Source of the DNA: an uncultured Bacteroidales bacterium
GTDB lineage: Bacteria > Bacteroidota > Bacteroidia > Bacteroidales > P3
Reading direction: 5' to 3'
NCBI GenBank assembly: GCA_947165255.1
Contig: CAMUZR010000031.1
Coordinates: 1-33,258 of the forward strand
Length of the DNA stretch: 33,258 nt
Positions 7,583 to 15,828 of this stretch are shown here, piece by piece; the stretch's first letter is position 1; each line of letters begins with the position of its first letter. The notes beneath the pieces are model-generated. The model worked only from the letters and a program-made list of their open reading frames with translations, had not been told where the DNA came from and made no database searches. The translations under genes and the position numbers were made by a program.

Positions 7583-8566
7583 TTAGTTGAGTCTTTTGAT
7601 GACACCTTTGTGGTGGAGGGTGGTCTCGTAAAGGTTGTCGAGAGATTCGTATTTTACCACACGGCGGATGGCTTCGGCCAGAAGCCAGTCGCAGCTGAGC
7701 ACGTGAATCTTGGGACTCTCACGCTTCAGCGGAATGGTGTCGGTGGTGACCAATTCTTCAAGCTGAGAGTTCTCGACCTTCTCGATGGCGTTGCCGCTGA
7801 GGACGGGGTGGGTAATCATGGCGCGGACGCTTCTGGCGCCATTCTCCATGATGATGCCAGCGGCCTTGCAGATAGTGGAGCCTGTGTCGATGATGTCGTC
7901 AAGCAGGATGACGTGTTTGTCCTTCACGTCGCCAATGAGGCGCATCTCGCCAATCTCGTTGGGTTTGTTGCGGTGCTTGTAGCAGATTGCGAAGCTGTTG
8001 TTGAGGGTTTTTGCATACATACCTGCGCGTTTGCTGCCACCCATGTCGGGGCTGGCGAACATGACGTCTTCAATGTCGAATTTTTCGCGGATGTAGGGCA
8101 TGAAGAGAGAGCTGCCATACAGATGGTCGACGGGGATGTTGAAGAAGCCTTGGATTTGGTCGGCATGGAGGTCCATGCAGATAACACGGTTGACACCAGC
8201 AGCGGTTATCATGTCGGCAATCAGTTTCGATGCGATAGGCACATGCGGTTTGTCTTTGCGATCCTGACGGGCAAAACCATAATAAGGTATTACGGCAATG
8301 ATTTTTTCGGCTGAAGCACGTTTGGCAGCGTCAATCATCATCAGCAGCTCGAAAAGGTTGTCGGTGGGAGGAGTGGTGGACTGGATGATGAAGACGATCC
8401 CGCCACGGATAGTTTCCTCATAAGAGGGTTGAAATTCGCCGTCGGCATACTGAAAAACTGTTGAATTTCCCAGTGGAATACCATAAATTTCGGCCACTTT
8501 GCGAGCTAAATTTTCGGTTGCACGACCCGCAAAAATGAATACTTTATCAGAATTTTTTTCGCCCAT
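7583..8566 (-). CDS. prs: Ribose-phosphate pyrophosphokinase
   Basis: Makes PRPP from ribose 5-phosphate and ATP, the precursor for nucleotides, His, Trp and NAD. The 327 residues show GRATENLARKVAEIYG near the N-terminus, the ATP-loop segment YYGFARQDRKD, the metal-binding region CMDLHADQIQGFF, and the PRPP-binding loop LLDDIIDTGSTI. I start it at ATG 8566. A longer frame could begin at TTG 8590, but that codon overlaps the promoter -7 box (8588-8595), so it cannot be in the message. First gene of a prs-rplY unit, divergent from tRNA-Leu. Confidence 0.96.
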   Translation of the reverse strand: MGEKNSDKVFIFAGRATENLARKVAEIYGIPLGNSTVFQYADGEFQPSYEETIRGGIVFIIQSTTPPTDNLFELLMMIDAAKRASAEKIIAVIPYYGFARQDRKDKPHVPIASKLIADMITAAGVNRVICMDLHADQIQGFFNIPVDHLYGSSLFMPYIREKFDIEDVMFASPDMGGSKRAGMYAKTLNNSFAICYKHRNKPNEIGEMRLIGDVKDKHVILLDDIIDTGSTICKAAGIIMENGARSVRAMITHPVLSGNAIEKVENSQLEELVTTDTIPLKRESPKIHVLSCDWLLAEAIRRVVKYESLDNLYETTLHHKGVIKRLN

Positions 8567-8587
8567 TTTTAGTTGATTTTGAGACTG

Positions 8588-8616
8588 CAAAGATACGATT
8601 TTTTTGCGGATTTCAA
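8588..8616 (-). promoter_or_regulatory. prs promoter
   Basis: Minus strand TATCTTTG (8588-8595) with TTG (8614-8616), spacing 18. It matches the Bacteroidota housekeeping sigma consensus and sets the prs start at 8566. Confidence 0.75.
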
Positions 8617-8634
8617 TCTTTTTTGAAAAAAATA

Positions 8635-8665
8635 TTTGTCATGTCCAAAAAAATGAGTAATTTTG
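8635..8665 (+). promoter_or_regulatory. tRNA-Leu promoter
   Basis: TTTG (8635-8638), 19 bases, then TAATTTTG (8658-8665): a near-ideal Bacteroidota promoter 27 bases before the tRNA. It is back to back with the prs promoter. Confidence 0.8.
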
Positions 8666-8692
8666 CACCCGATTTTGAGAGACAGAAATCAT

Positions 8693-8777
8693 GCCCTGGT
8701 GGCGGAATGGTAGACGCGGTAGACTCAAAATCTGCTGTCAGCAATGGCGTGAGGGTTCAAGTCCCTCCCGGGGTACA
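8693..8777 (+). tRNA. tRNA-Leu(CAA)
   Basis: The acceptor GCCCTGG pairs with CCGGGGT (8768-8774, with wobbles). The anticodon loop CTCAAAA has CAA at 8726-8728 on a 5-bp stem. A long variable arm (class II) follows, and the T arm is GAGGG-TTCAAGT-CCCTC. The discriminator is A8775, followed by CA and not CCA. The 3' end must therefore be trimmed and CCA added by nucleotidyltransferase, which is the substrate class for RNase Z. It reads UUG codons. Confidence 0.95.
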
Positions 8778-8812
8778 AAAAGGTGGTCTGGTGACCGCCT
8801 TTTTTGTTTTTT
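8778..8812 (+). terminator. Terminator after tRNA-Leu
   Basis: AGGTGGTC (8781-8788) pairs with GACCGCCT (8793-8800, one wobble), followed by TTTTTGTTTTTTT. Confidence 0.85.
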
Positions 8813-8864
8813 TACATATTATCTTATGCGGTGACCGGTGCCCCAGTCCTTAGCGTAAACTACA

Positions 8865-8961
8865 TTTAGCCCAAATCGGTCATTATGCCGTCTACTGATT
8901 AAGTTTCTTTAATGCCATATCAGCATTTCCAGTATAAGCATAGTGACTGATTTGGGGTAAA
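8865..8961. repeat. 97-bp imperfect inverted repeat
   Basis: The 23-base arms 8865-8887 and 8939-8961 are complementary at 20 of 23 positions and enclose 51 bases. The arms read TTTAGCCCAAATCGGTCATT... and the reverse complement of the right arm is TTTACCCCAAATCAGTCACT... The inner part contains a smaller imperfect palindrome, TGCCATATCAGCA. No frame is present. It sits between the tRNA terminator and the terminator of the giant secreted protein gene. A miniature mobile-element relic or structured RNA is possible. Confidence 0.6.
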
Positions 8962-8994
8962 AAAAACAGGAGGGTGCCTTTTTAGACACCCTCC
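8962..8994 (-). terminator. Terminator of the giant T9SS protein gene
   Basis: GGAGGGTG (8969-8976) pairs with CACCCTCC (8987-8994). On the minus strand the stem is followed by TG and a run of eight T. Confidence 0.88.
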
Positions 8995-9022
8995 AAAGTA
9001 TAAAGGTAAGAGAAAGACGGTC

Positions 9023-12000
9023 CTACCGCACAATCAGTTTCTTGACAATGTGAACCTTCGAGCCAGAAATCTGCACAAAGTACATGCCTTGTCGCAGGCC
9101 TTTCAGTTGCAACTGTATGTTGCAGTCTTCGTGGCACTGAGCTGGCAGTTGCATGACTGTGCGTCCGGCCATGTCCATGACCTGCACTGTCAGGTGGTCG
9201 TTGACACCTGCGAGGGTGAGTGTCGCAGACTCTTTGGCAGGGTTGGGGTACAGACGGGCGCTTAGACCTTCCTGTGCTCTGTCGATTGCCGTTGCGTTAA
9301 ATGTTATCTTACACCGATCGCTCCAGATGCTGAAGGAGTTTTCGGCGCATTGTGTCCGCACATAGACATCGTATTCCTCTTCGGGGTTCAGCCCTTCGAT
9401 GCGGTAGAAGTTGTCGGTGATGCCATCAACGGTGGTGCCGCCGTCGGTGTCGAAGTGCTGGAAGCCGTACTGAAGCTGATAGGGGCCGCCCTGTCCCTGC
9501 CACCGAATCATCGCCACGCCTCTCTCTTGGTCCAATATTTCGCTTTCTACATCCCAGACGGGATCACACGACATGGTGGTGAAGGTGATGATGTTTTGGC
9601 TCCAGTTGCCGGGCATTCCGTCACACAGGCTGCGTATCTTGGATCGGTAGGTGACGTCAGGGTCGAGTCCTTCCACCGTGAAGGGGCTTTGGGTGACGGT
9701 GAAACTGCGGTTGTAGGCGAGGTTGAAGACGTTGATTTCCCACGCGCTGCCATTGCCGCTCCAGCTGAAGGTGGCCGAGGTGTAGCCTTCCTGGTCAAGT
9801 GCAAAGTCGGTGGGGGCGGGGCAGCCCTCCGAGGCGGTCACCACTTGCTGGGTGGTCCAGTGCGAGTTGATGCCGCTGGCGCAATGGTTGCGCAGACCTA
9901 TGGTGTACACGGTATTGGGCTGCAAGCCGCTGAAGATGTGTTGGGTGCCGCTGGCGGTCACGCCAATCACGTTGTCGTTCCAGGCCTGGTCGGTGATATA
10001 GGCTTCCACGGTTCCTTCGGCAATGAAGTCCACCACGATGCGGTCGTTCTCCTCGCTTAGGTTGGCAATGATGGGAGCCTGGCAGTCGGCACTGGACACC
10101 ACGCCTATACGTAGGCTATCCACGAAGGCATAGTAACGCCAGTCGGAGCAGTAGTTGATGGCCAGGAACTTGGTTGAGGAGGGGAAGTCGCCGCTGAAGA
10201 GTTTCCAGGTGATGCCGTTGGTGGTCAGGGTGTCGGTCCAGACAAAGTCTTCGGGGCTGTTGCCGGTGACGGAGTAGCCCACCCGCATCTTTTCCTGTCC
10301 ATACATCATGTCGCTGTAGCGGAAGCGGAAGGTGAGGCTGTCGGCCGAGTTGAGCATGGGGGAGATAAGGTACTGGTTGTAGTCGCCCGTGCGGTTGTAG
10401 GAACTGAAACAGAAGCTGGCACTGCCGGCGTAGGCCCTGTCGGTGCTGTGGCTCATACGGTTGGGGTTGCCCGGGGCTTTGAGTACTGTGAAACAGGTGG
10501 CGGGGAATTCGGCCGATTCAAAACTCTCTTCGATGGGTGCGCCTGCCTCGACGGTGTAGGCATCGCAAAGCGTGGTGAAGTTCACCTGGGTGCTGGCCGG
10601 TGACGGTTGCCCGCCGGCGCAGTAGCCGTTCACAAACAGTTCATAGCGGGTGCCCGAGGCCAGACCTGTCAGTGTCAGGGGGCTGGCATTGGCGTTGATG
10701 CGCAGCCACGGGGCGGTGCCCACAGGGCGGTAGCTCACCTCATAGTCCAACGCCGAACCCGTCCACGACACGGTGGCCGATGAGGGCGAGGTGACATTGA
10801 CCGTCACGTTGCGGGGCCGCTGGCAAGGCGAGGCCCCCACACAGGTGGTGAACAGCTCGTAGCCGCTTGCGGACAAGCCGCTATGCGCCACAAACTGAAT
10901 GGTCATGGCTCCTGTCTCTGAGGTCAGGGCCACACCCAGAGACTCGGGGCCGTAGGTGGAACTGACCGAGTAGAGGAGGGTGCCGCTAGTGCCTTCGCCC
11001 TCATAGATGCGCAGGGTGTCGCCGCCCCATGGGCAGAGGTCCACGGTGCCGCCCACTATCTGCAAGGCATGGGTGCTGTCGGTGGGACGGATGACGAGGG
11101 TTGAGTTGGCCATGTGGTTGTAGTCGTGCTGCATTCCGCCGTGGTCGTAGACTATCAGTCCGCATCCCGTCACGGTGTCGGAGCCCACAAAGGGCATCAC
11201 TACGCTGCCTGCCGCAAAGTCCAACGAGCGCCAAGCACTCTCACCCATGTCGCACAGGGTTTTCACATATATCGTGTACTTCCCGCCCGTGGTCAGTGGG
11301 GGCAGGGAGTAGAAGGTGTCGGTCACCACGGCGTTGCCAGTGGCCATAGACACGTTGGTGCCCACGGTGTCCCAGGCCAACTGCCAACGGCTGGCATGGC
11401 TGGGATTGTTCCAGCTGACCACTATATTGGAGGCATTCAGGAGGTTGTGGGCCACTATTTGGGTGGCTGGCAGGCAGCCCACGGCTTCACCCACCGTGAT
11501 GTCGTCCACCACGGCTTCCAGTCCCACCGCCTTATGGGCCAAAACAATGTGGTTGCCATAGCCACTGTAGTCTCTGAAGTCATATCTCAGCCATACGTAG
11601 CGCGAAAGCGACTGCTGCTCGTCGGTGAGGGTGTCCAGCCAGTCAATGAAGGTGCCGCCATCGTCAGTCACGCCCACCATGATGCCTTCGCCCTCGCCAA
11701 TGGAGCTCATGAGGGCCCGCAGATTGATTTCGAGGCGGTTGACAGGATATTCAAATTCGGGCAGCACGGCGGCGCGAATGCCGCTGGTGGGCTGCCAGTA
11801 GAGGCCGCCGAAGCGGTGGTCCACCACCCCACGGCTGTAGTTCCAGCAGGGAGGCATCACCCCGTTAGCATAGCTGTCGAAATTCTCTGTATAGGGCACT
11901 TGTACCCGGCCACAGTTCGTCACGGCATTAGTCTCCTCCCAGAGGGTGTCGCCCTGGCACAGGGCTCCCACGCGAATCGCATAGTGGGTGGCGGGGCTAA

Positions 12001-14422
12001 GGCCGGCAATGGTGTGACTGGTACCGGTGGTGCTGCCAGCCGAGATGTAGGTTGAGGCAGTGAGGGGGCGATACTGCACCAGATAGCCCGTGGCGGGCAG
12101 CCCCTCTTCTATCCAAGTGAGCGTAAGGCTGGTAGAGTCGGCTTCCACATCCACCACCATCGGGGCCAGGCAGTCGGCCACTTGGCAGTCGGCCAAGAAA
12201 CGAACATCCACAGCCCCTTGCAGCACCGTGGAGCCGAACATGGAACCGGGGTTGGCCGGCGAGATGGGGGCAAAGCTGTACCACATCACCGTGGCGTCAT
12301 AGGGTGTCGAGTGGTAGCACCATTCGGCCGGACTCAGGAAGAACTGCGAACTGCTGTGGTTCACCGCCACCACTAGGTTGCTCAGCGTGTCGCGCACAAA
12401 GGGAGTGTCGAAACGAATGATTTGCCATCCTGCCTCGCCAGGGTTGACCACATAGTCCGTCGCCATGGCTGTCAGCCCGCTCAGTGGAACATAGCTCGTC
12501 CCGCTCAGGCTGTTCAGGGCGGTGTTGCCCATATAAAGAGTGATTCCTAGCGGTTCGATCACACCCGTCGAAGTGCGGTAGGCAACGCCCCGGATAGTGT
12601 CGATGTTGGGCATTTCGCTAGTGCGGTATAAAGTCTGGGCATAGCTGCAGTTGAGGTTTGTGTTGACGAAATAGACCGAGCTGGCCGTGCTGCCGTCGCC
12701 CGCCACCTCGCTGCACGAGTTAGTCATGAAGGTATAGGCTGCGCTGTTGGCCGTGTCGTTCTGGTCGTCGGTCAGGCATATGCTGTTGATGTAGGCCGTG
12801 TAGCTGTGGCCAGGGGTCAGACCGGTCAGCACCACACTGCTTGCATTCACCAGGGTGTCCAACATCGCAATGGTGGGACTCTCTTGGTCATACAGCCGCA
12901 CCCATGCCCCCTGGGCGGGGCTGCCGTTGAGGTTGTCGTACTGCCAGCCGAGCAGGGCCGCAGTGTAATGGACGTTCTCCAACCGCACATCCGTCACGCG
13001 GGCGCATGTCATGGCTGTGGTGAAGGGGGCAGAAGCCTTGTAGCCCGAAGTGTCCTGGTCACATGCCGACCGCACCCAGGCATAATAGGTAGTGCCCTGG
13101 TCCAGGCCGCGCAGCACCACCGTGGTGTCGCCCACCATGTCGTAGAAAGTGGCACCAAAAGCGTTGTTCTCGCGCGAGTAATAGACATAGTAGCCCTGTG
13201 CCGAATCGCCTGCCGAAGGCCATGAGAGGCGTGCCCAGCGCGAGCCCACACTGTCCACATCGACCCGCTCGGGTCGGCGGCAGCCGTTGTCGTGCGTAAT
13301 GCTCAGGTCGTCCACAAAGCCGTTGCCCATCATCACATCGGTGCCCTTGAAGAAGAAGGCCACATAGTAGGAGGCCGAGGGGTCGAGGTTGGCAGTGCTG
13401 AACTCATAGTCGCGCCATACATTGTCCATAGTGCGCACGTCCACCATCGGTATGAAGGTGGAAGTGTCGTGGAGGTCGGTCATAACGCCCACCCGTAGGC
13501 GGGCGGCAAACAGATAGAAACCGCCCAAGTCCACGCCGTTCTCCAGCTTGGCACGGAAGTTCACAGTGATTTCGTTGCCCGGCACCGGCACCAAGGGGGT
13601 GGCTACGATGTTCCAACCCGCGGCGCCGAAGACCAGGTCCAGCGAGTCGGAGTAAGCCTCCTCGTCCGACACCTGCGGATAGTTGCCGAAAGTGGTGATA
13701 GCATTCCAGCACGCGGGCAACTCGCCGGGAGACTCGCGGTCGAAAGTGTTGTAGTAGGGCAGCTGCATGGGCGGACACGCGGTGCGGAAACTACTCTCCG
13801 TCACGTCCGACGTGTCGCCCGAGCCGCACAGTGCGCGCACGCCCACCGTGTAGTCGTTGTTCATTGAGAGTCCGGCGAAATAGTAGCTGGGCACGTTTGT
13901 CGTTGCCACCATCGCGCCGTTCAGATATACCAGCCAGTACGACTCGTCGCCCACCGGCGTCCAGGTCACCATGGCATAAGTGCTGTCGGGCTGGCAGGTT
14001 AGGCCAATAGGGTGCACACAACTGGGGCACGCAGGGAAACCCTCTGCCACCACCGTGCCGCTGGTCACGCCACCCGGCATCACCGAGGCAATCTCGCTCC
14101 CGTCGCCATTGATAATGCTAAAGGAAATTTCGTAGTCCAGCGGGCCGGCAATCCACACGAAGCGCATGGTGTCTCCCGTGCATACAGGCACATTATAGCT
14201 TCCATCGTATCCCGACGAGAGCGATACCGTGCCGCGAAGCACCGTGTCCTGCCACACCTGCAGCGAACCCCCGTTCCAGCCGTCGCCGAACATGTCGCCG
14301 CACACGACAGTCACCAGACAGGTCGATTCGCCCGGTGGGCACTGGGCTTCGACTTGCCCACAGAACATCAGCAATGCCATCCATAGTGGCATCCACTTAA
14401 GTCTATAATTACTTTTTCTCAT
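9023..14422 (-). CDS. Giant secreted multidomain adhesin-like protein with T9SS sorting domain
   Basis: 1799 residues. The signal peptide covers about 1-26 (cleavage near VEA-Q). Domains as I read them: GDGWNG-type beta domain (28-130); Fn3 (135-216); jelly-roll/cleaved-adhesin-like domain ending VDDLSI (217-378); Fn3 (381-470); Fn3 (472-568); a beta-rich domain of unknown type (570-745); Fn3 (752-836); second jelly-roll ending VDDITV (838-980); Fn3 (983-1070); CUB-like domain (1087-1194, with CGLIVYDHGG and the WGGDTLRIYEG segment); Fn3 (1200-1285); third jelly-roll ending VDSLRIG (1286-1442); three Fn3 (1447-1708). A type A T9SS C-terminal domain follows (1718-1799: LYPNPAKESATLTL, VMDMAGRTV, GMYFVQI, KKLIV). 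Known family behaviour is export by Sec, outer-membrane passage by T9SS with CTD removal, and surface attachment or release. No protease or glycosidase motif is visible. A binding or adhesion role is inferred from domain content. It is a single-gene unit. Confidence 0.88.
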   Translation of the reverse strand: MRKSNYRLKWMPLWMALLMFCGQVEAQCPPGESTCLVTVVCGDMFGDGWNGGSLQVWQDTVLRGTVSLSSGYDGSYNVPVCTGDTMRFVWIAGPLDYEISFSIINGDGSEIASVMPGGVTSGTVVAEGFPACPSCVHPIGLTCQPDSTYAMVTWTPVGDESYWLVYLNGAMVATTNVPSYYFAGLSMNNDYTVGVRALCGSGDTSDVTESSFRTACPPMQLPYYNTFDRESPGELPACWNAITTFGNYPQVSDEEAYSDSLDLVFGAAGWNIVATPLVPVPGNEITVNFRAKLENGVDLGGFYLFAARLRVGVMTDLHDTSTFIPMVDVRTMDNVWRDYEFSTANLDPSASYYVAFFFKGTDVMMGNGFVDDLSITHDNGCRRPERVDVDSVGSRWARLSWPSAGDSAQGYYVYYSRENNAFGATFYDMVGDTTVVLRGLDQGTTYYAWVRSACDQDTSGYKASAPFTTAMTCARVTDVRLENVHYTAALLGWQYDNLNGSPAQGAWVRLYDQESPTIAMLDTLVNASSVVLTGLTPGHSYTAYINSICLTDDQNDTANSAAYTFMTNSCSEVAGDGSTASSVYFVNTNLNCSYAQTLYRTSEMPNIDTIRGVAYRTSTGVIEPLGITLYMGNTALNSLSGTSYVPLSGLTAMATDYVVNPGEAGWQIIRFDTPFVRDTLSNLVVAVNHSSSQFFLSPAEWCYHSTPYDATVMWYSFAPISPANPGSMFGSTVLQGAVDVRFLADCQVADCLAPMVVDVEADSTSLTLTWIEEGLPATGYLVQYRPLTASTYISAGSTTGTSHTIAGLSPATHYAIRVGALCQGDTLWEETNAVTNCGRVQVPYTENFDSYANGVMPPCWNYSRGVVDHRFGGLYWQPTSGIRAAVLPEFEYPVNRLEINLRALMSSIGEGEGIMVGVTDDGGTFIDWLDTLTDEQQSLSRYVWLRYDFRDYSGYGNHIVLAHKAVGLEAVVDDITVGEAVGCLPATQIVAHNLLNASNIVVSWNNPSHASRWQLAWDTVGTNVSMATGNAVVTDTFYSLPPLTTGGKYTIYVKTLCDMGESAWRSLDFAAGSVVMPFVGSDTVTGCGLIVYDHGGMQHDYNHMANSTLVIRPTDSTHALQIVGGTVDLCPWGGDTLRIYEGEGTSGTLLYSVSSTYGPESLGVALTSETGAMTIQFVAHSGLSASGYELFTTCVGASPCQRPRNVTVNVTSPSSATVSWTGSALDYEVSYRPVGTAPWLRINANASPLTLTGLASGTRYELFVNGYCAGGQPSPASTQVNFTTLCDAYTVEAGAPIEESFESAEFPATCFTVLKAPGNPNRMSHSTDRAYAGSASFCFSSYNRTGDYNQYLISPMLNSADSLTFRFRYSDMMYGQEKMRVGYSVTGNSPEDFVWTDTLTTNGITWKLFSGDFPSSTKFLAINYCSDWRYYAFVDSLRIGVVSSADCQAPIIANLSEENDRIVVDFIAEGTVEAYITDQAWNDNVIGVTASGTQHIFSGLQPNTVYTIGLRNHCASGINSHWTTQQVVTASEGCPAPTDFALDQEGYTSATFSWSGNGSAWEINVFNLAYNRSFTVTQSPFTVEGLDPDVTYRSKIRSLCDGMPGNWSQNIITFTTMSCDPVWDVESEILDQERGVAMIRWQGQGGPYQLQYGFQHFDTDGGTTVDGITDNFYRIEGLNPEEEYDVYVRTQCAENSFSIWSDRCKITFNATAIDRAQEGLSARLYPNPAKESATLTLAGVNDHLTVQVMDMAGRTVMQLPAQCHEDCNIQLQLKGLRQGMYFVQISGSKVHIVKKLIVR

Positions 14423-14940
14423 AATCAGTTTACTTTTATATATCTATATTATTCATCAATCATTAAAAAGTTTCCGCCCCACTGGGCGTTCTGTAATCAT
14501 TGTGCATTCTATTCTTTTCTTTACTATAATAACGAAATAAACTGTCAAAAAACTACATCCGAACCTTTTTTTATTCTTTCCATCAGAAAGTGTGTGTATA
14601 GTAAAAATTGAAAGACTTTTGCCCACCCGGAGTCGAGTATTCATTCATGCACTCCATTCTTTTCCCTACTATAATAACGGTGGGTTCCATCTATTCACTA
14701 TTTTATGGGTTCATCAGACAGACAGAACCCATTTATCTTCCAGACGACCGTTATGCAAAGATCGGTTTTCGGGTGCAAAGATACAACTTTTATCTCATTA
14801 TGAAAATGAATTAGTTGCAATAATTTTAGGTGTGAGTAACTATTTGATATTCCGATACTTGTATTTTAAATAAATTTTGATTGGTGTTTCTAGATTTGCA
14901 CCTTTCGACACATAATATAGATATGGTTTGTCAATGGAGT
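14423..14940. other. Long upstream region of the giant protein gene
   Basis: No convincing gene. It holds a degenerate direct repeat with an offset of 145 bases (14497-14534 and 14642-14679, sharing TACTATAATAACG and CATTCTTTTC-like segments). A hairpin CGCCC/GGGCG lies at 14475-14488 and ATGGGTTC/GAACCCAT at 14705-14732. A 62-residue minus-strand frame (14456-14644) runs across the first repeat copy and looks random. The region may form a leader of about 350 bases if the promoter box at 14776 drives the giant gene. Confidence 0.5.
14776..14783 (-). promoter_or_regulatory. Candidate -7 box upstream of the giant protein gene
   Basis: Minus strand TATCTTTG matches TAnnTTTG exactly. It is 354 bases from the start codon at 14422, and no better box lies closer. 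No clear -33 element was found. Confidence 0.45.
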
Positions 14941-15295
14941 TTAGTTTTTGCCCTTATCATTCCGGCGACGTGGAATGTCGAACATCGACTGTGGCTTTGC
15001 AAACCACCCATCGTCTGCTCCAAACATCCGATGTCATGCACCATATGGCTGTGCTTCTTTGACTTCTGTCGGTTGTGTACCTTCTGCTCCTTCGTCAATG
15101 GATGGCCTCTTCGGCCTTTCTAGCAGCTTGTCGGTGTCCTGTGTTTCGTTATCACGCCAACCATCTATCCCGGCATATCCTGCATCAAAACCTGCCTGTC
15201 CCCACCCGAGAGTCTGTTAGGGCGGCTCCGTCTCTATTGTCTATGTCTACCCTTCGAGGAATATTATTCCGAGTGAGGTCAGGAGCCTCCCCCAT
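14941..15295 (-). pseudogene. Possible decayed coding remnant, minus strand
   Basis: Two hydrophilic, protein-like reading segments on the minus strand lie in different frames and overlap. Segment A starts at ATG 15295 and ends at TGA 15185-15187 (36 residues, starting MGEAPDLTRNNIPRRVDIDN). Segment B is open from 15216 down to a stop TAA at 14941-14943, broken once by an in-frame TGA at 15034-15036. It includes GIDGWRDNETQDTDKLLERP and, near its end, DGWFAKPQSMFDIPRRR followed by a basic tail. One frameshift near 15190-15215 would join A to B. I do not recognise the family. Frames on the plus strand across the same bases (up to 106 residues) are also open, so the coding claim is weak. Confidence 0.3.
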
Positions 15296-15326
15296 TCACA
15301 CCATTACGAAGCCTACAAAAATACAG

Positions 15327-15354
15327 AAAATCGGAAGTGCTACTTCGGATTTTT
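15327..15354. terminator. Terminator-like hairpin
   Basis: AAAATC-G-GAAGT (15327-15338) pairs with ACTTC-G-GATTTT (15342-15353) with one G-G mismatch. A-rich and T-rich ends would serve either strand. It lies just upstream of the decayed minus-strand remnant. Confidence 0.45.
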
Positions 15355-15417
15355 GCCGGATTTCTGAAGTATGGGATTTGATAATATGGTGTTAATTAAG
15401 CAGTTGATGTTTATAAT

Positions 15418-15540
15418 ATGACTGCGCTTGTTTTTTCTGACACTGGAGAGTATTGGACCGATTTCGCCACGCGGCAGGAGCGCGTCTTTGACAGTAGCCG
15501 GGAGGTGGGCGGCGGCTGGAACTATATCCCGCCACCCTGA
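15418..15540 (+). CDS. Small 40-residue ORF, possible gene fragment
   Basis: The ATG at 15418 opens a frame of 40 codons (MTALVFSDTGEYWTDFATRQ ... GGGWNYIPPP). It has a composition much more protein-like than its surroundings but no visible ribosome site or promoter. It could be the 3' remnant of a lost gene. Not recognised. Confidence 0.22.
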   Translation: MTALVFSDTGEYWTDFATRQERVFDSSREVGGGWNYIPPP

Positions 15541-15596
15541 CTGATTATGTCGGTCAGGCCATCCTTGTTGTCTTTGTGAACCACGGCGACATTTTT

Positions 15597-15627
15597 TTTG
15601 CGTATTGCATTTTTTTTGCTATCTTTG
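15597..15627 (+). promoter_or_regulatory. Promoter upstream of the small membrane protein and alcohol dehydrogenase
   Basis: TTTG (15597-15600), 19 bases, then TATCTTTG (15620-15627): a textbook Bacteroidota promoter. Transcription would start near 15634 and leave about 195 bases before the dehydrogenase ATG. Confidence 0.75.
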
Positions 15628-15661
15628 TGGCCGTTAATGAGCTTTTATGCTCACGGGAAAA

Positions 15662-15751
15662 ATGGATTTTTTGGCGTGGTTGATAGTGTTTTATGCTCTG
15701 TATTGGGTTTGCTGGGGCAGGTCCAAAAAGAACACTGAGGCTCCCAAATGA
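15662..15751 (+). CDS. Candidate 29-residue single-span membrane protein in the adh leader
   Basis: ATG 15662 to TGA 15749-15751. Residues 2-18 (DFLAWLIVFYALYWVCW) form one hydrophobic, aromatic-rich span, followed by a basic and polar tail (GRSKKNTEAPK), the classic look of a small bacterial inner-membrane protein with its C-terminus in the cytoplasm. GGGAAAA lies directly upstream. It sits about 28 bases after the predicted transcription start and 77 bases before the dehydrogenase. It could be a real small protein or a translated leader that influences the downstream gene. Confidence 0.45.
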   Translation: MDFLAWLIVFYALYWVCWGRSKKNTEAPK

Positions 15752-15828
15752 TTGCGGCTTCGTTTTTTTCGAGATATGTTTAATGAACAATCCCACAAGC
15801 CGGGGGATAATAAACAATACAATATATT

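Noticed and set aside
8567..8590. Longer prs start at TTG 8590
   Set aside because: The codon lies within the promoter -7 box TATCTTTG at 8588-8595, upstream of any transcription start.
14881..15395. Several plus-strand frames of 80-106 residues
   Set aside because: They overlap each other in different frames without start signals and have Ser/Pro/Cys-rich random composition; the minus-strand reading is at least as plausible.
15418..15540. A full gene encoding the 40-residue peptide
   Set aside because: Kept only as a low-confidence fragment because promoter, ribosome site and known family are all missing.
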